From Lepidodermella squamata (lineage: Eukaryota > Gastrotricha): 64,000 bases of DNA. A model generated the notes under the pieces. That model saw nothing but the letters and a program-made list of their open reading frames with translations, ran no database searches and was not told the DNA's origin. Both the position numbers and the translations under genes were made by a program. Where the stretch lies: contig JBLDXI010000042.1 in NCBI GenBank assembly GCA_047495785.1, forward strand, positions 3,844,001 through 3,908,000, written 5' to 3'. Numbering within the stretch: the stretch's first letter is position 1; every line of letters starts with the position of its first letter. Shown in pieces: positions 34,625 through 45,254 of this stretch.

Positions 34625-37600
34625 ATGGAAGTGGCACCAGCCAGAGATCCTGAAGAGGATCGGCCGGTTGAAGGAGCAGAGGTCAAGGAGGAGAGCCAAG
34701 CGCCGGAGTCCGTTGAAGCCCCTCAATCAGACGTAGATTGCTCAACGCTACCCGACTTTCTCGAAATTTTATCTTTCTTCGAAAAATTCGCCCCTTTGTT
34801 GGATTTGCAAAATCCGATATTGTTGGAACACCTGAAGAATGGTGCTGAAAACTCGAAAACTTGTGGTATGATGGATTTTTTCGGCATTTTTCAATTAATC
34901 ATATGCTTTCTTTTCAGCTGAATGGCGCATATTGCATTGCAATTTATTGAGGAGAATAAGTAAAACTTTCAAGGCTGAACGTTGGACTCAAGAGTTACTC
35001 AAAGTCTGCGCGCGATATGGATTAGTCGCGGAGAATATCGAAGGTGGCTATTCAAGTCTGCCGATCGAAACTAAATTAGAAATTCTCAAGCTGCTATGCG
35101 AACTTCAATTCACAGCAAATGCTAAATTCAAGGATAAAATCGAAGCTATCGAAGATCCATCAATATTGCGGCAAGAACCTGTTGGCCGCGATAGGAATGG
35201 GAGGAGTTATTTCTATTTTCAAGTATGAAATGGTTTTTTCTTCAAATCAGTTACTAATTATCTTATTTCTTTAGGACAGCGAATGTAATCTTTACTTATA
35301 CGCGTCACCTCAATCAGCACTCGAAACATTTGAAGTAGTCGCTAATGATCGGGATAGTTTCGCGGCAGCAATTGACAAATTGAAATCTGAAATTTCTGCT
35401 GAGGAGGTTGCAGCTGCGGATAAAAGTAATTTCGTGCTTAACTGTCAAACTTACTAATAAAATTTATTGTGTTGAAGAAAATGGCGGCGATGCCAAATCA
35501 GATGGCCCTACCTCAACAGCCGGCGATCGGTCTCAAAGCGCTGCTTCCTCGAACCCTCAGGCTGCTCAAAACGGAAAAAACGGGTCAAAAAATAGCGAGG
35601 ACAGTCGGCCCTCTTCAAGTCAGACTACTAACGAAGAAGCCGAATTAGATTCGCCCGAAAAAGCTCGAGGCGGCAATTCGCCAATTGCGTCTTCACCCCC
35701 AACTAGAAACCGGGGTCGTAAGAACGCCTCGCCAGTCAGTGCTTCCACATCTGCGTCGACTACTCGTTCGAGCTCGGCGGCATCTTCCGCCAAACCTGCT
35801 TCTTCTAAGAAGAAAAAAACTGCTGCAAAAAATTCCAGATCAAAATCAAGCAATGCAACTCCGAAATCAACCGCGAAAAATGGCCGAGGCAGAGGTCGGG
35901 GGTCAGCGAAAAAATCAAAGAAGGAATCTTCCGACGAGCAATCCGAAAGTGAGGCCGAAAAAAGCGAGGAGGAGCAGAATAGTGATAGCGAAAGTGATCC
36001 TGAAATTCCTCTAGCGAAAATTAAAACTGGCCGAACACCTCGGGCAGCTGCAGCGAAAGCCGTAGCTCGGATATCGAAACAAAAAGGAAAAGCTCCGGCT
36101 AAAAAGGCCGCGCCCTCCAGCGATGAAGAGGAGGTCGAAGAGCCACCGGAGGAGGATGAAGAGGAGGAAAATTCCGAATCGGAAGAGGAAGATGAATACA
36201 TGCCTTCTAGCGCAAGAAGGGGCAGGGGTCGAGGCAGAGGCCGGGGCGCGGGTAAGCAAGTCACACCAGCCCCGCCTAGATTCACCCCGGTAGGCAAGAA
36301 GGGCGGTAAAAAGGGCGCTGTAATTGAGCCGGAACCGATCGATTCTTCAGAAATCGAGGATGACACCGAGTGTGCGAAATGTCACAAATTCAATCACCCT
36401 AGTAAATTGCTGCTCTGTGACAAGTGCGACACTGGCTACCACACATTTTGCCTGGTCCCGCCTATCGTTCTCATACCCGAGGGTGACTGGTTCTGCCCGG
36501 TTTGCGAGCACCGGGTGTTGATCGAGAAATTGACGGCTATTTTGGAAAAACTTGACCATGACATTAAAGAGCTCGAGAAAAAGCGGGCACGTGAAAAGGC
36601 TGGTCGAAAGGAGCTGCTCAAATTAATGGACGATCCCTGGTATGGCAAGAAGGCGAAACGTCGCGAAGAGGAAGTCGAAGCTAAGCCTGGCGATAACGGG
36701 GCGAATAACAGCGAAACTGAATCGCCTGAAATCGGCGACTTCAGCGTTCGATCGTGCCGGCGGAAGAAGAAAATCGATTATTCTATGACTGATTTTGATC
36801 AGCAAATCGAAGACGCGATTTTGGTGCCGAATAACTCCACCCGTCGCTCGAGAAATCGAATTGTCGACGATGAAGAGGGCGCTGTGAAGAAGGAAGGCGG
36901 TGATAACAATGACGAGGAGGGGGATGACGAAGACAGGCCTAATAGTGCTGATTTTGCCCTTCCAGCGTGGGCGAAAGATGAAGCTGGCGAAGACAGTCCG
37001 ACTCCGAAACGCGGCCGAAGTAGGGCTAGCAAGGAAAGTGACGACGAATATCAGCCGTCTGAGGACGAAGATGCGCCTAAAAAGGTTAAGGCGGGTCGGT
37101 GTCGGCCGAGTGGGGCGAAACCGAGCGCGTATCGAAGGGGCCGCGGACGGAGGGCGAGTGACGATGATGATGACGATGAGGAGTACGATCCGACCCCTGA
37201 GCCTGTTCCGAAAAAACCAAAGAAGAAACTCCCGAAGAACTGGGAGGAAGAGGATTACCACATGTCATGGTAAGATTTTATTTTTTTTCAAATTTTTAAT
37301 CTAAGAAATTTTTCGAAATAATTGAAAAAATTTGCTTATTTATATACTTTATTGAAAGTTATTGTACCTATTATGTCAATTATGAATCGAAAAAAAATAA
37401 AAATTTGCATTTTTTTCTACTAGGGATTCTGATGAAGTCGAAGACGAATGGGACAGTGATGCTGCTTCGGATTTCGGTGGTCGAAAGCGGAAGCGTAAAG
37501 GCGGCAGCAGTGGTGGTCAACAAAAGCGGAAAAAGCAGCGTTTCCTGTACGCCTCGTCCGAATCTGACTCTGACAACCAAGACTATCAAGACTATAAAGA

Positions 37601-39782
37601 AAAATCAGTCAGCCGGCATCGTGGTCGCCGCGAATTTCCGTCTGAATCCGAGGAAGAATCTGCGTCAAGCGCGTCGACGAGTGGCAGTGAGTGGGGCAAG
37701 AAGCCTCGAAAAACTTCTCGGGTCAAGATTAAGAAAGTGTTGGCGAAGGTTAAACCGAAGTCGAACGGCGCGAGGAAGAAGAAAATTCTGGATGACGATG
37801 AGGAGGAAGAAATGGGAGCTCATCGAAGCGCTCGGCTGGCAACTCGTGGTAAAATTGATTTCAAGCAGTTCCTTGATGACGAGGAGGAAGCCGAAGAAAA
37901 GAGGAAAAAACGTAAAAAGGAAGCTCTACTCGGTAAAATCAAGTTACCATTCGCTGAAGAAGAAGAAGTGGAGGAAGAATCTGGTTCTGGTAGTGAAGAG
38001 GCCAGCGAAGAAGAAGAGGAAAAGCCCAAAAGACCAGCCCGGACTCTGCCACCTAAACCTAAACCGAAACCAGATGAGAGCGACGAGGAGATTGAGTTGA
38101 AAAGCCATGAATCCAGCGAAGAGGAGGACGAGTATTTCGAAGATGAGGAGGACGAGCCGCCGGTCAAAAAAGCGCCGCAAAAGCCTTCCCCGCCGAAGAA
38201 AAAGACGGTTACAGTCGTACCTGGTCCTTCCGCGCCGAAGCCTGGTCTAGTGCTACCGCCCAAACCAGGCGTTTCCGCCCCGGTCCCGCCTAAACCGGCG
38301 GCTATTGCGAAGGTACGAGGCTCAGCTGAAACTGGCAGTGACGCTGAGAGTGAAGGTACGACGAAAACTACGACTAGTACGTCATCTGCCGGGCCTCTGC
38401 AGACAAAACCGCTTGTACCCGAGTTGCCGGTTAATCCGAATAAAGTGCCGGCTACTGTGGCTTTGAGACCGCCGCCTGTTCCGGCCGCTCCAGTTCCTGT
38501 TCCGACCCCGCAACAGCCTACCTATCCGCACTTGCCTCAGGCGCCTATGCCCTTGGAAAAATCGCCGCATAGCATCATGCCACAGGCTAAGCCTCATCCG
38601 TTCAGTCAACCAATGCCGGATCAGAGCATGCCTCCTGGTTTGTCAATTTTACTTGAACCATTTGCATAAAATCTATTAGGACTGAAAAATCGTTTCAATT
38701 CATTTTAATGGGCTCTTATCTTGCATTTTCATTATGGTTTATGAAATATATTGCCTTGAAAATTAAAAATTGAAACTTGAAATTAAGATTTATCTTGAAA
38801 GGAAGTGTCACCCTAAATTCTCGAATTTCAATAGGGATATAGTGAATAATTCATTACCAAATTGGATTCAGTACCCAGTCCCCAATTTTAAGACCCAGCC
38901 TCTAACCCCAGCCCCAACCCTAAATTTGTCCTTGTTAACTATAAATCCCAATATTGTTACTGGTGCCTCTACGGAATGGAACTAAGCTGAAAGTTTTTGC
39001 TAATTTTATATTCATCATGAACACTTTTTCGGGACTTTATTTTAATAGATAAATGAGAGTTGTATCTTGAAAGTTGACCAAATTTTTTACAAAAATTCTT
39101 AATTTTGAAAATTTCAGGCTTGAATCATGGAAAGATACTGTATTTATTAATTGAAAAATATGTAAAAATTTATTTATTCATCTTTATATTTATTCATTAT
39201 TTTATTATTATTATTTTTTCAGTTGCTGCTCGGCCTGCACCCATGCCTCCTGCTCAATTCTACGGAGTGCCTCCGCAGGGTTACCCGAACCAGCCTCCAG
39301 TCAACATGCCGCCTCAACCCTACCCGAACCAACCACAGTATCAACCATACCCGGGTCAACCCGGCTTCGTACCACGCCCGCCACCTGGCCAACCAGGCAT
39401 GTACCCGCAGCCCGGCTACAACCCAGCAATGCAACAACCCCCTCGCGGCTACATGCCACCGCAACACAGCCCCTACTTCCAACCGCCGCCTCAACAGAGC
39501 CAGCCGTGGCAAAGCCAGTCCCACGCTCCAATGCCCTATGCACCGAACCCGTACGACCAGGGCGGCATGCCGGGCTACCCGCCTCCCCACATTCGGCCAC
39601 CTATGCATGGCGACCCGATGGCCGCGAACCGGCCACCCTATATGTCGCAACCGCCGATGATGGGCCAACCCCCGCCTCAGCCGCCGCCGCAGCAGCCGCC
39701 ACCACCCGGCGGCAGTACGTTCGACGACTTCGGCCTCGACGACCTTGGACCTTCGGCACCTCGAGCCGAGCCCGTCCAGTAG
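34625..39782 (+). CDS. RSF1: Remodeling and spacing factor 1
   Basis: Histone-binding subunit that pairs with the ISWI ATPase to assemble and space nucleosomes. Exons 34625-34865, 34918-35222, 35275-35425, 35478-37269, 37424-38637, 39223-39782 give 1,420 aa; three introns are exactly 52 bp. Seen: N-terminal DDT/WHIM-like region (about 35-215; FFEKFAPLLDL, ETKLEILKLLCELQF, GRDRNGRSYFYFQ), long Ser/Glu/Lys-rich acidic-basic stretches, one PHD finger (531-578, CAKCHKFNHPSKLLLCDKCDTGYH...FCPVC) followed by a charged helix as in vertebrate RSF1, then low-complexity acidic sequence. The last exon is a Pro/Gln/Tyr-rich prion-like tail, which I do not recall from vertebrate RSF1. The exon 5 donor is GTTTGT, weaker than the rest. 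Confidence 0.92.
38638..39222. other. RSF1 intron 5
   Basis: 585 bp, AT-rich, GTTTGT donor and TTATTTTTTCAG acceptor. A retained-intron product would stop after about 10 codons. Nothing else seen. Confidence 0.6.
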
Positions 39783-40458
39783 TATACAATTTGTTGTACA
39801 AAAAAATCTCATTTTTTGATATAAAAAAAGAAACTCTGGTCTGTGTGTAACAGTCTATCGTTCGTGTTTTTCTAAATCGACAAAATCTTGTCTTTAAACG
39901 GTGTCCAATCTCGACGTGTAAAGCGCGTATAATTTTCAAGGAATGACGATTGATTTTTGTGAGTTCATTCGTGAACAGCCTTTTGCTTAGGAGAAATTTA
40001 GAACTATGCCTTTCGTGTCTTTTTTCCAAGGTGTGCAAATTCCGCGTCTTCTCTCTCTTATTCAAGGGCCAACTTCGTCTTATTGCTGCAATTCGCACAC
40101 TTTTTTATAGAAAAAAATTTGAAAAATTATGGCGAAAATTTTGAACCTTTTTTTCGTTGTTTTTTATAGAAACTTTTAGTAGTCAGTTTTTTGGTTGCGA
40201 ACTATTCTTGTCTTGTGTTAACTAAGTGTAATAGCGCTTGTTATTATTTAACGACTTATTGTGCTCGTTCCTGCTGTAAAAAGAGTTTGAAAAAGCGAAT
40301 GGTGAAAACACACACACAACTTTTGAAAATTTGAAAATAAAAAGCTCTATTCATAAAGATTCAACGTCGTTTTTCAGGTGGAAAATTTATTCATCTGTAT
40401 TGTTTGCTCAGTGGTGGTATAGGGGTGGGGTTTGTTTCGTTATCAGTGCGATATCAAA
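39783..40458 (+). promoter_or_regulatory. RSF1 3' region and leader of the first racemase-like gene
   Basis: AATAAA at 40336-40341 is followed 36 nt later by a strong acceptor, GTCGTTTTTCAG (AG at 40376-40377), and then 81 nt of leader to the ATG. The acceptor and following GGAAAATTTATTCATCTG are conserved in the duplicate gene (45176-45203). This fits trans-splicing or a 5'-UTR intron. Confidence 0.45.
40336..40341 (+). terminator. Candidate RSF1 poly(A) signal
   Basis: AATAAA 554 nt after the RSF1 stop, the last canonical one before the next gene. Confidence 0.45.
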
Positions 40459-43400
40459 ATGCTGACCGCTTTTTCTCGCCCTGTTATTATTAGAGGCAAT
40501 TTTATCGTTTTATTCACAAGAAATTTTGCTGTAATGGCCCAACCGACTTACACGCTGCCAGCTCCGTCGCTGGAATTAGTCACCCTGGATTACATCCGGA
40601 AGACGCATGAAGCAATTAAACCTTATATTGTGCGAACTCCGGTTATTTCGAACGAATATTTAACGCAGCGAGTTTCGGACGCGGTTGGTCATGACGTGAA
40701 TTTGTACTTTAAAGCCGAATTGCTGCAAAAAACTGGCGCTTTCAAAGTTCGCGGGGCGTTGAATGCCGTGATCGCGGCGAAGGCTGCGAAGAACGGCGAG
40801 CCTCTGCCCGGTGTGGTCACCCATTCTTCAGGCAATCACGGTGCTGCAACTGCCTATGCTGCGATGAGACTGGGCGTCAAGGCAACGATTGTCGTACCGA
40901 ATTTTGCGACGCAGGCGAAGTTGAACAATATTGCGCAGTATGGTGCTGAAATTATTAAGGTGGAGCCGCGGCCTGAGGCGATGAAGGAAGCGTACGAGCG
41001 GGTGATGCACGAACGTGGCTATTCGCTGATTTATCCGTACAATCAGAAGGAGATTATGGCTGGCCAGGTGAGAGATTTAAACCTAGCTTATTAATCGTAG
41101 TTAGCTAGTTGCATCTTCGCTTACTACTATTGAATATCTTATAGCGGAACCAAATCGGCATTTTGCGGAACCTAATTTTAGGTAACGAAAAGGTTGCTTT
41201 TTGCATTTTTCTACGAAATTAAGGCCATGCATGAAATATATAGTAAATAATGCGCCTTATACAGAATTTTACGCTGAATTTAATGATGATTTATTTCAAA
41301 TTATGCTGATAAATCATGAAAAGCTTGAAAGCTTCGAAAAGTGCCTTTAAGCCCATTGAAAATTCCAAAATTTGGTTCCGCTAAAAGTAAGACTCTTGAA
41401 TTATTTTTCAAATCATGTTTTTTTTTTATTAATTTAATCATTAAAAATAATTTTCCGATCTGGTTTTTCGATTTAATAACCATTTTTCATGGTATTATCG
41501 AGTATCGATAGCTCAATGCACCTGGACGGATAATCAAAATAAAAATCTGAAACCGGAAAATGAAAAATGATTATTCTGATCTTTTCGGAGATTAAAACTG
41601 TAACTTACATATTTCACGACTAGGCATCTTCGGGGTTTCAGCAAGGCAAGACAAACCAACAAATTTAGTCACCCGCATTTTTCGACATTTTTCGAGATTG
41701 TCCCCCCATTTCCCAACTGCAAGCTTTGATTGATTCAAGGAATTTAGCAGAGTTTTTAAGGGGTTGACACCAAAAAATATTTGCCATGCAAAAATGTGCT
41801 CAACACTTTCAATCACAAATCAAAATTGCTATCACTGTTCGAAAGCCGCAGCAACTCAAGTCCTTCAGTCGCATCCGCAAAATTTCTTCAGAATCGGTGG
41901 CTTCTTTTGGGAAAACTCTCCAGCATTTTCCCATTTTTTCTGCCTGTGGTAACAAAGCAGGTTCGTTGATGGAGATGCGCATAGCAGTGACATATAGATC
42001 GTCCTGAATCCGATTTCGAGATTTTGTTATTATTCTTGATCTTGCGCTGAACCCTCTCCAGACGATAGATTTTGCCCGGCTTTTAAAGAAAGTTGCTAAT
42101 CTCTTTAGAATTTCAGAATTTCATTTAGTTATATCCCGAAATTTAAGGAAGATAGAATAATATTTAGTCAACATATCTGTCGCGTAAATCAGTCAGCTTG
42201 CTCATGTCTGAGCAGCTTCCAAATGAAGTTATGTAGTAAGTGGCATCGACTGAGAATAAGTAACAGAGCAGGTGAATTGTTTGCAAATTTGCTAACAACT
42301 CGCAAATGTTCCGGCCAGGGATGGAAAAAATGCCATCCCTCGATCCCAACGGGATTGGGGAAAAAATTTCTGTGACCTAAAAAGGTGGGGAAATGGATTT
42401 TTTAATTAAATTACATTTTCAAGTGCAATAATTTGGGACTTCAAAAAGCTGTTACCATTGAATTAAACAAATGCTATCGACATCCCAAAAACTTTTGCAC
42501 TTCTTTGAAAGCGAGCAAAGTTCCTCGTAAATATCGGTCAAAATTTCGAGTCTGAGAACGAATCGCCAAAACTGCTTGCTTTATTCCTCTTCATTTGTAA
42601 TTAAAACGTGTTGAGTCTGATGACTCGTATTCACGCAATACCATCTGTAAAATTGGTAAAAACAGCTTTTTGGCGAAAAGGCACTTTTCGTGGAGAAATG
42701 GAGACTTTCAACCCTGGCTCCGGCTCTGGTATGTAGTGTAGTGGTAAATTTTGCCTCAAATTCTGGAGGAGTCCGCTTATAAGTTAACGCGTACTGATTT
42801 TTCTTCACATCAAAGCGACATTTTGTTGACTAGACTGACTTCGGCGAGTTTACGTAGCCGTTCGGTGAAATTACGGAGTTACGGTTGCAACTTGTATTAG
42901 GAACCAGTCGCAGAAATCCGATCTTAGTTGAGCATCACCAGGATACAGCTGTTGTACCGCGTGTTTCTTTCAAGGTATGAAGTCCATTTGATGTTCAGAA
43001 ATGCGGTCTTTGAAATATGCAATGTTCTTCCTGCATTACGCGTCGAGTCTTCGAGTTTCAGTTCGCCGGTTACGAGCACCGCGTAGTACTACACCGTTTT
43101 TTCAGTTAGCGGGTCGATCTTGATGATTTTACCAGTAGCATTCATCGCCAGCTTGCCGAAACCTTGCTTGAGACCGTTGTAGAAAACTTCAAGTTGTTCA
43201 GTCGTCCACAGGTAGACATCAAATGGGTAAAACCTAAAAGAGTGTCTCGCTGTGAATCTTCCGGATTTAAGTTTCCTTTTTCCTCTAAAAATGCGTATTA
43301 ATTGGACCGATTCGGAAATCGATTGCGGTGGAGGCTGAGGCATGGTGCAGAAATTCCACGAACCCGTGTACGTTATGCAAGACGCGACAGTTTCCGCTGA

Positions 43401-44419
43401 TAATTTCAGTTTCATTGCATCGATATTATTTTTCTGATGTCAGATGGAATTACCCGGTTTTTCAACGCATTTATACGTGATTTCCAATGACGCGAAAGTG
43501 AGGACAAAAATAAATACAACTCTCATGGTTCTCAGACAACGAAAATATTATGCTGAAATCGTATGCAACCTTTCATGTTAGCAAATAATCCGAAAAGACT
43601 GTTAAATGAGACTATTTGAAGATGTTAAAATTGACTCGGCTAATTCCCGGACAACCAAGTTCTTTGGATTGTAATCTCGTGCAAAATGCTACACTGTAAT
43701 TTTGCGAATCCAGGTGTACAAATTAGTGTAGAATGACTCCCAACGCGACCAACATCATGTTTTAATGAGCTGCCGTTCGCCTTACGGTTACATGTCTATT
43801 TCTATTTTTAGGGAACATGTGCGGTTGAATTTGTCGAAGATGTCCCAGAACTGGAATGTATGTTGGCACCAGTCAGTGGAGGCGGTTTGATCGCTGGCCT
43901 GGCTCTAGGCGCTAAACACATGAAAAAAGACTTGAAAGGTGAGCGGCAGTCGAACATCTCATAATTTGACTTTTTAAAATGTAAAATTAAAATGTGAATT
44001 TTTTTCATTAATTTTCATGAAATCTAGTTTTCGGGGTGGCGCCTATTGCTAAGCAGCTGAATAAAGCCCTCGAAAACGGCGTGGTTCCGGAACATTGGTC
44101 ACCCTCGAATTTCATCGATACGCATTGCGACGCCCTGAAAGCCCACCCCGGCAATTTAACTCTGCCCGTCATGTGCGAACTGCTCGAAAAACAAGCGTTC
44201 GATGTGACGGACGAAGACGCGGCGGCCGCGATGAAAATTTGCTGGCAGCGACTGAAACTGACCGTCGAACTCAGCTCGGCCACTGTCATTGCAACCCTCC
44301 TATCGCCTGAATTCACAAAAGTTGTTCGGGATCAACATATTCGCCACATTGGCATTGTTTTGTCGGGTGGAAATGCTGATTTGGATGCTCCGTTGCCCTG
44401 GACTGTCTTGAAAAATTGA
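40459..44419 (+). CDS. Serine racemase/threonine dehydratase-like PLP enzyme, copy A
   Basis: Fold-type II PLP enzyme of the serine racemase / serine-threonine ammonia-lyase family. Exons 40459-41067, 43812-43938, 44028-44419 give 375 aa; a second in-frame ATG at 40534 gives 350. Seen: PLP lysine K96 in KTGAFKVRGA, the SSGNHG loop (123-128) including the Ser used as second catalytic base in mammalian racemase, the glycine loop SGGGL (225-229), and a C-terminal LSGGN. Residues 1-25 are basic, hydroxylated and acid-free, so the longer form may carry a mitochondrial presequence. The metal-site Glu of mammalian SRR (AAEP) is replaced (GVAP). Intron 1 is 2.7 kb with a nested gene; intron 2 is 89 bp. 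Tandem duplicate at 45255. Confidence 0.88.
41145..41395 (-). repeat. Dispersed GGTTCC-type repeat, copy 2
   Basis: Inverted relative to the copy at 26340-26520. It shares AATTCCAAAATTTGGTT (41360-41376) and TGCGCCTTATACAGAATTT (41249-41267, 17 of 19). Lies in intron 1 of racemase-like copy A. Confidence 0.55.
42166..43526 (-). pseudogene. Nested secreted-protein gene or pseudogene in racemase intron 1
   Basis: Minus strand. Exon 43526-43454 begins with a signal peptide (MRVVFIFVLTFASLEI). A 57-bp intron (43397-43453) joins it in phase to a second exon from 43396. That exon reads codon-like to an in-frame TAG at 43089, then stays open (YYAVLVTGELKLEDS...) to a GTGATG donor near 42939. A third exon (TKCRFDVKKNQYALTYKR...) follows, ending at 42581 or spliced to a short last exon ending TAA near 42166. 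Either the TAG is a nonsense mutation or it marks an acceptor: a phase-0 GTTTTC...GTGTAG intron of about 98 nt is possible. Cys-containing and secreted; vaguely lipocalin-like in spacing (TGSWNFC), not more. Confidence 0.5.
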
Positions 44420-45254
44420 AGACGATACAAATGAATGGAAAATGCAATATTCCGCTATTTACAATTATTTTTGATTTATCTGAAACGTTTATGCCATCGA
44501 AAACATAGTATTTTTTGTTGCCTGTGAGAACGAGACAATTACCTATAATTATTCTATCGACGCTATATTATATTACGAATTTGGGAAAAGAATGAACAGT
44601 AATTATTTGAAATATTGGTTTTTTTTTATTGCGAGATGCCAACATTTTCAGAGACATCATTGCGAGATGAAGAGAGATGAGAGAGTCCTAGCGACGTAAC
44701 TTGTTGTCAGAAAAAGTTGAAATGAAAGAAAATGTTCTCGAAGCGGGCGAAGGCAGGACTATCGATGGAATCAATCTCAAAGGGCAGACCAAGGAGAGCT
44801 CTTGAGGCATGCAGATCCAGAAGATGCTGCTGTGATGGCATCTATTTATATCATGGGATAATTCCTAAACAGTTGCGTTGTTAAATTCACTGCGTACAGC
44901 TGAAGCGCGACCGCGAGCGGGCCGCCCTTCCCCCTTCCCCTATGAGACGTACCAGGAAAACGGTATTTTTGCCGAACTCGTGCACCAAATCAATGCGATC
45001 AGCTCATGAATAGTCCGACACGCAGAGATGTTTGTTAAGGAGGATGCAAGCCCCGGCGTGCTGGTGCCCCGAGCCCGAAGACGACGACCTCACATTTTTT
45101 CGTTTCGAGGCACGCCCATCGATTTGCCATGACGTGAAGACCGCAAGGCAAAATGTATTTATTAGTTTCATATCACTTTTTTAGTGAAAATATTTTCATC
45201 TGTATTTGCACGGTTGTTAAGGGGTGTAAATTTCGTTATCAGTGCGATATGAAA
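44420..45254. other. Spacer between the duplicated racemase-like genes
   Basis: The first 30 or so nt after the stop are the same as after copy B. 44715-45130 (+) holds broken codon-like segments (ENVLEAGEGRTIDGINLKG; PYETYQENGIFAELVHQINA) with stops, suggesting pseudogene or inserted debris. An acceptor, ACTTTTTTAG, ends at 45184 in the leader of copy B. Confidence 0.4.

Noticed and set aside
35620-36366. Long minus-strand frame (248 codons) opposite RSF1
   Set aside because: Ser/Phe/Arg low-complexity mirror of the Glu/Lys/Ser-rich RSF1 exon; no start context or domain.
39219-40098. Long minus-strand frames opposite the RSF1 Pro/Gln-rich exon
   Set aside because: Arg/Gly/Leu-rich shadows produced by the CCX-rich codons of the sense strand.
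41764-42007. Three simultaneously open plus-strand frames in racemase intron 1
   Set aside because: All three frames open with none preferred; no splice-consistent extension or recognisable motif.
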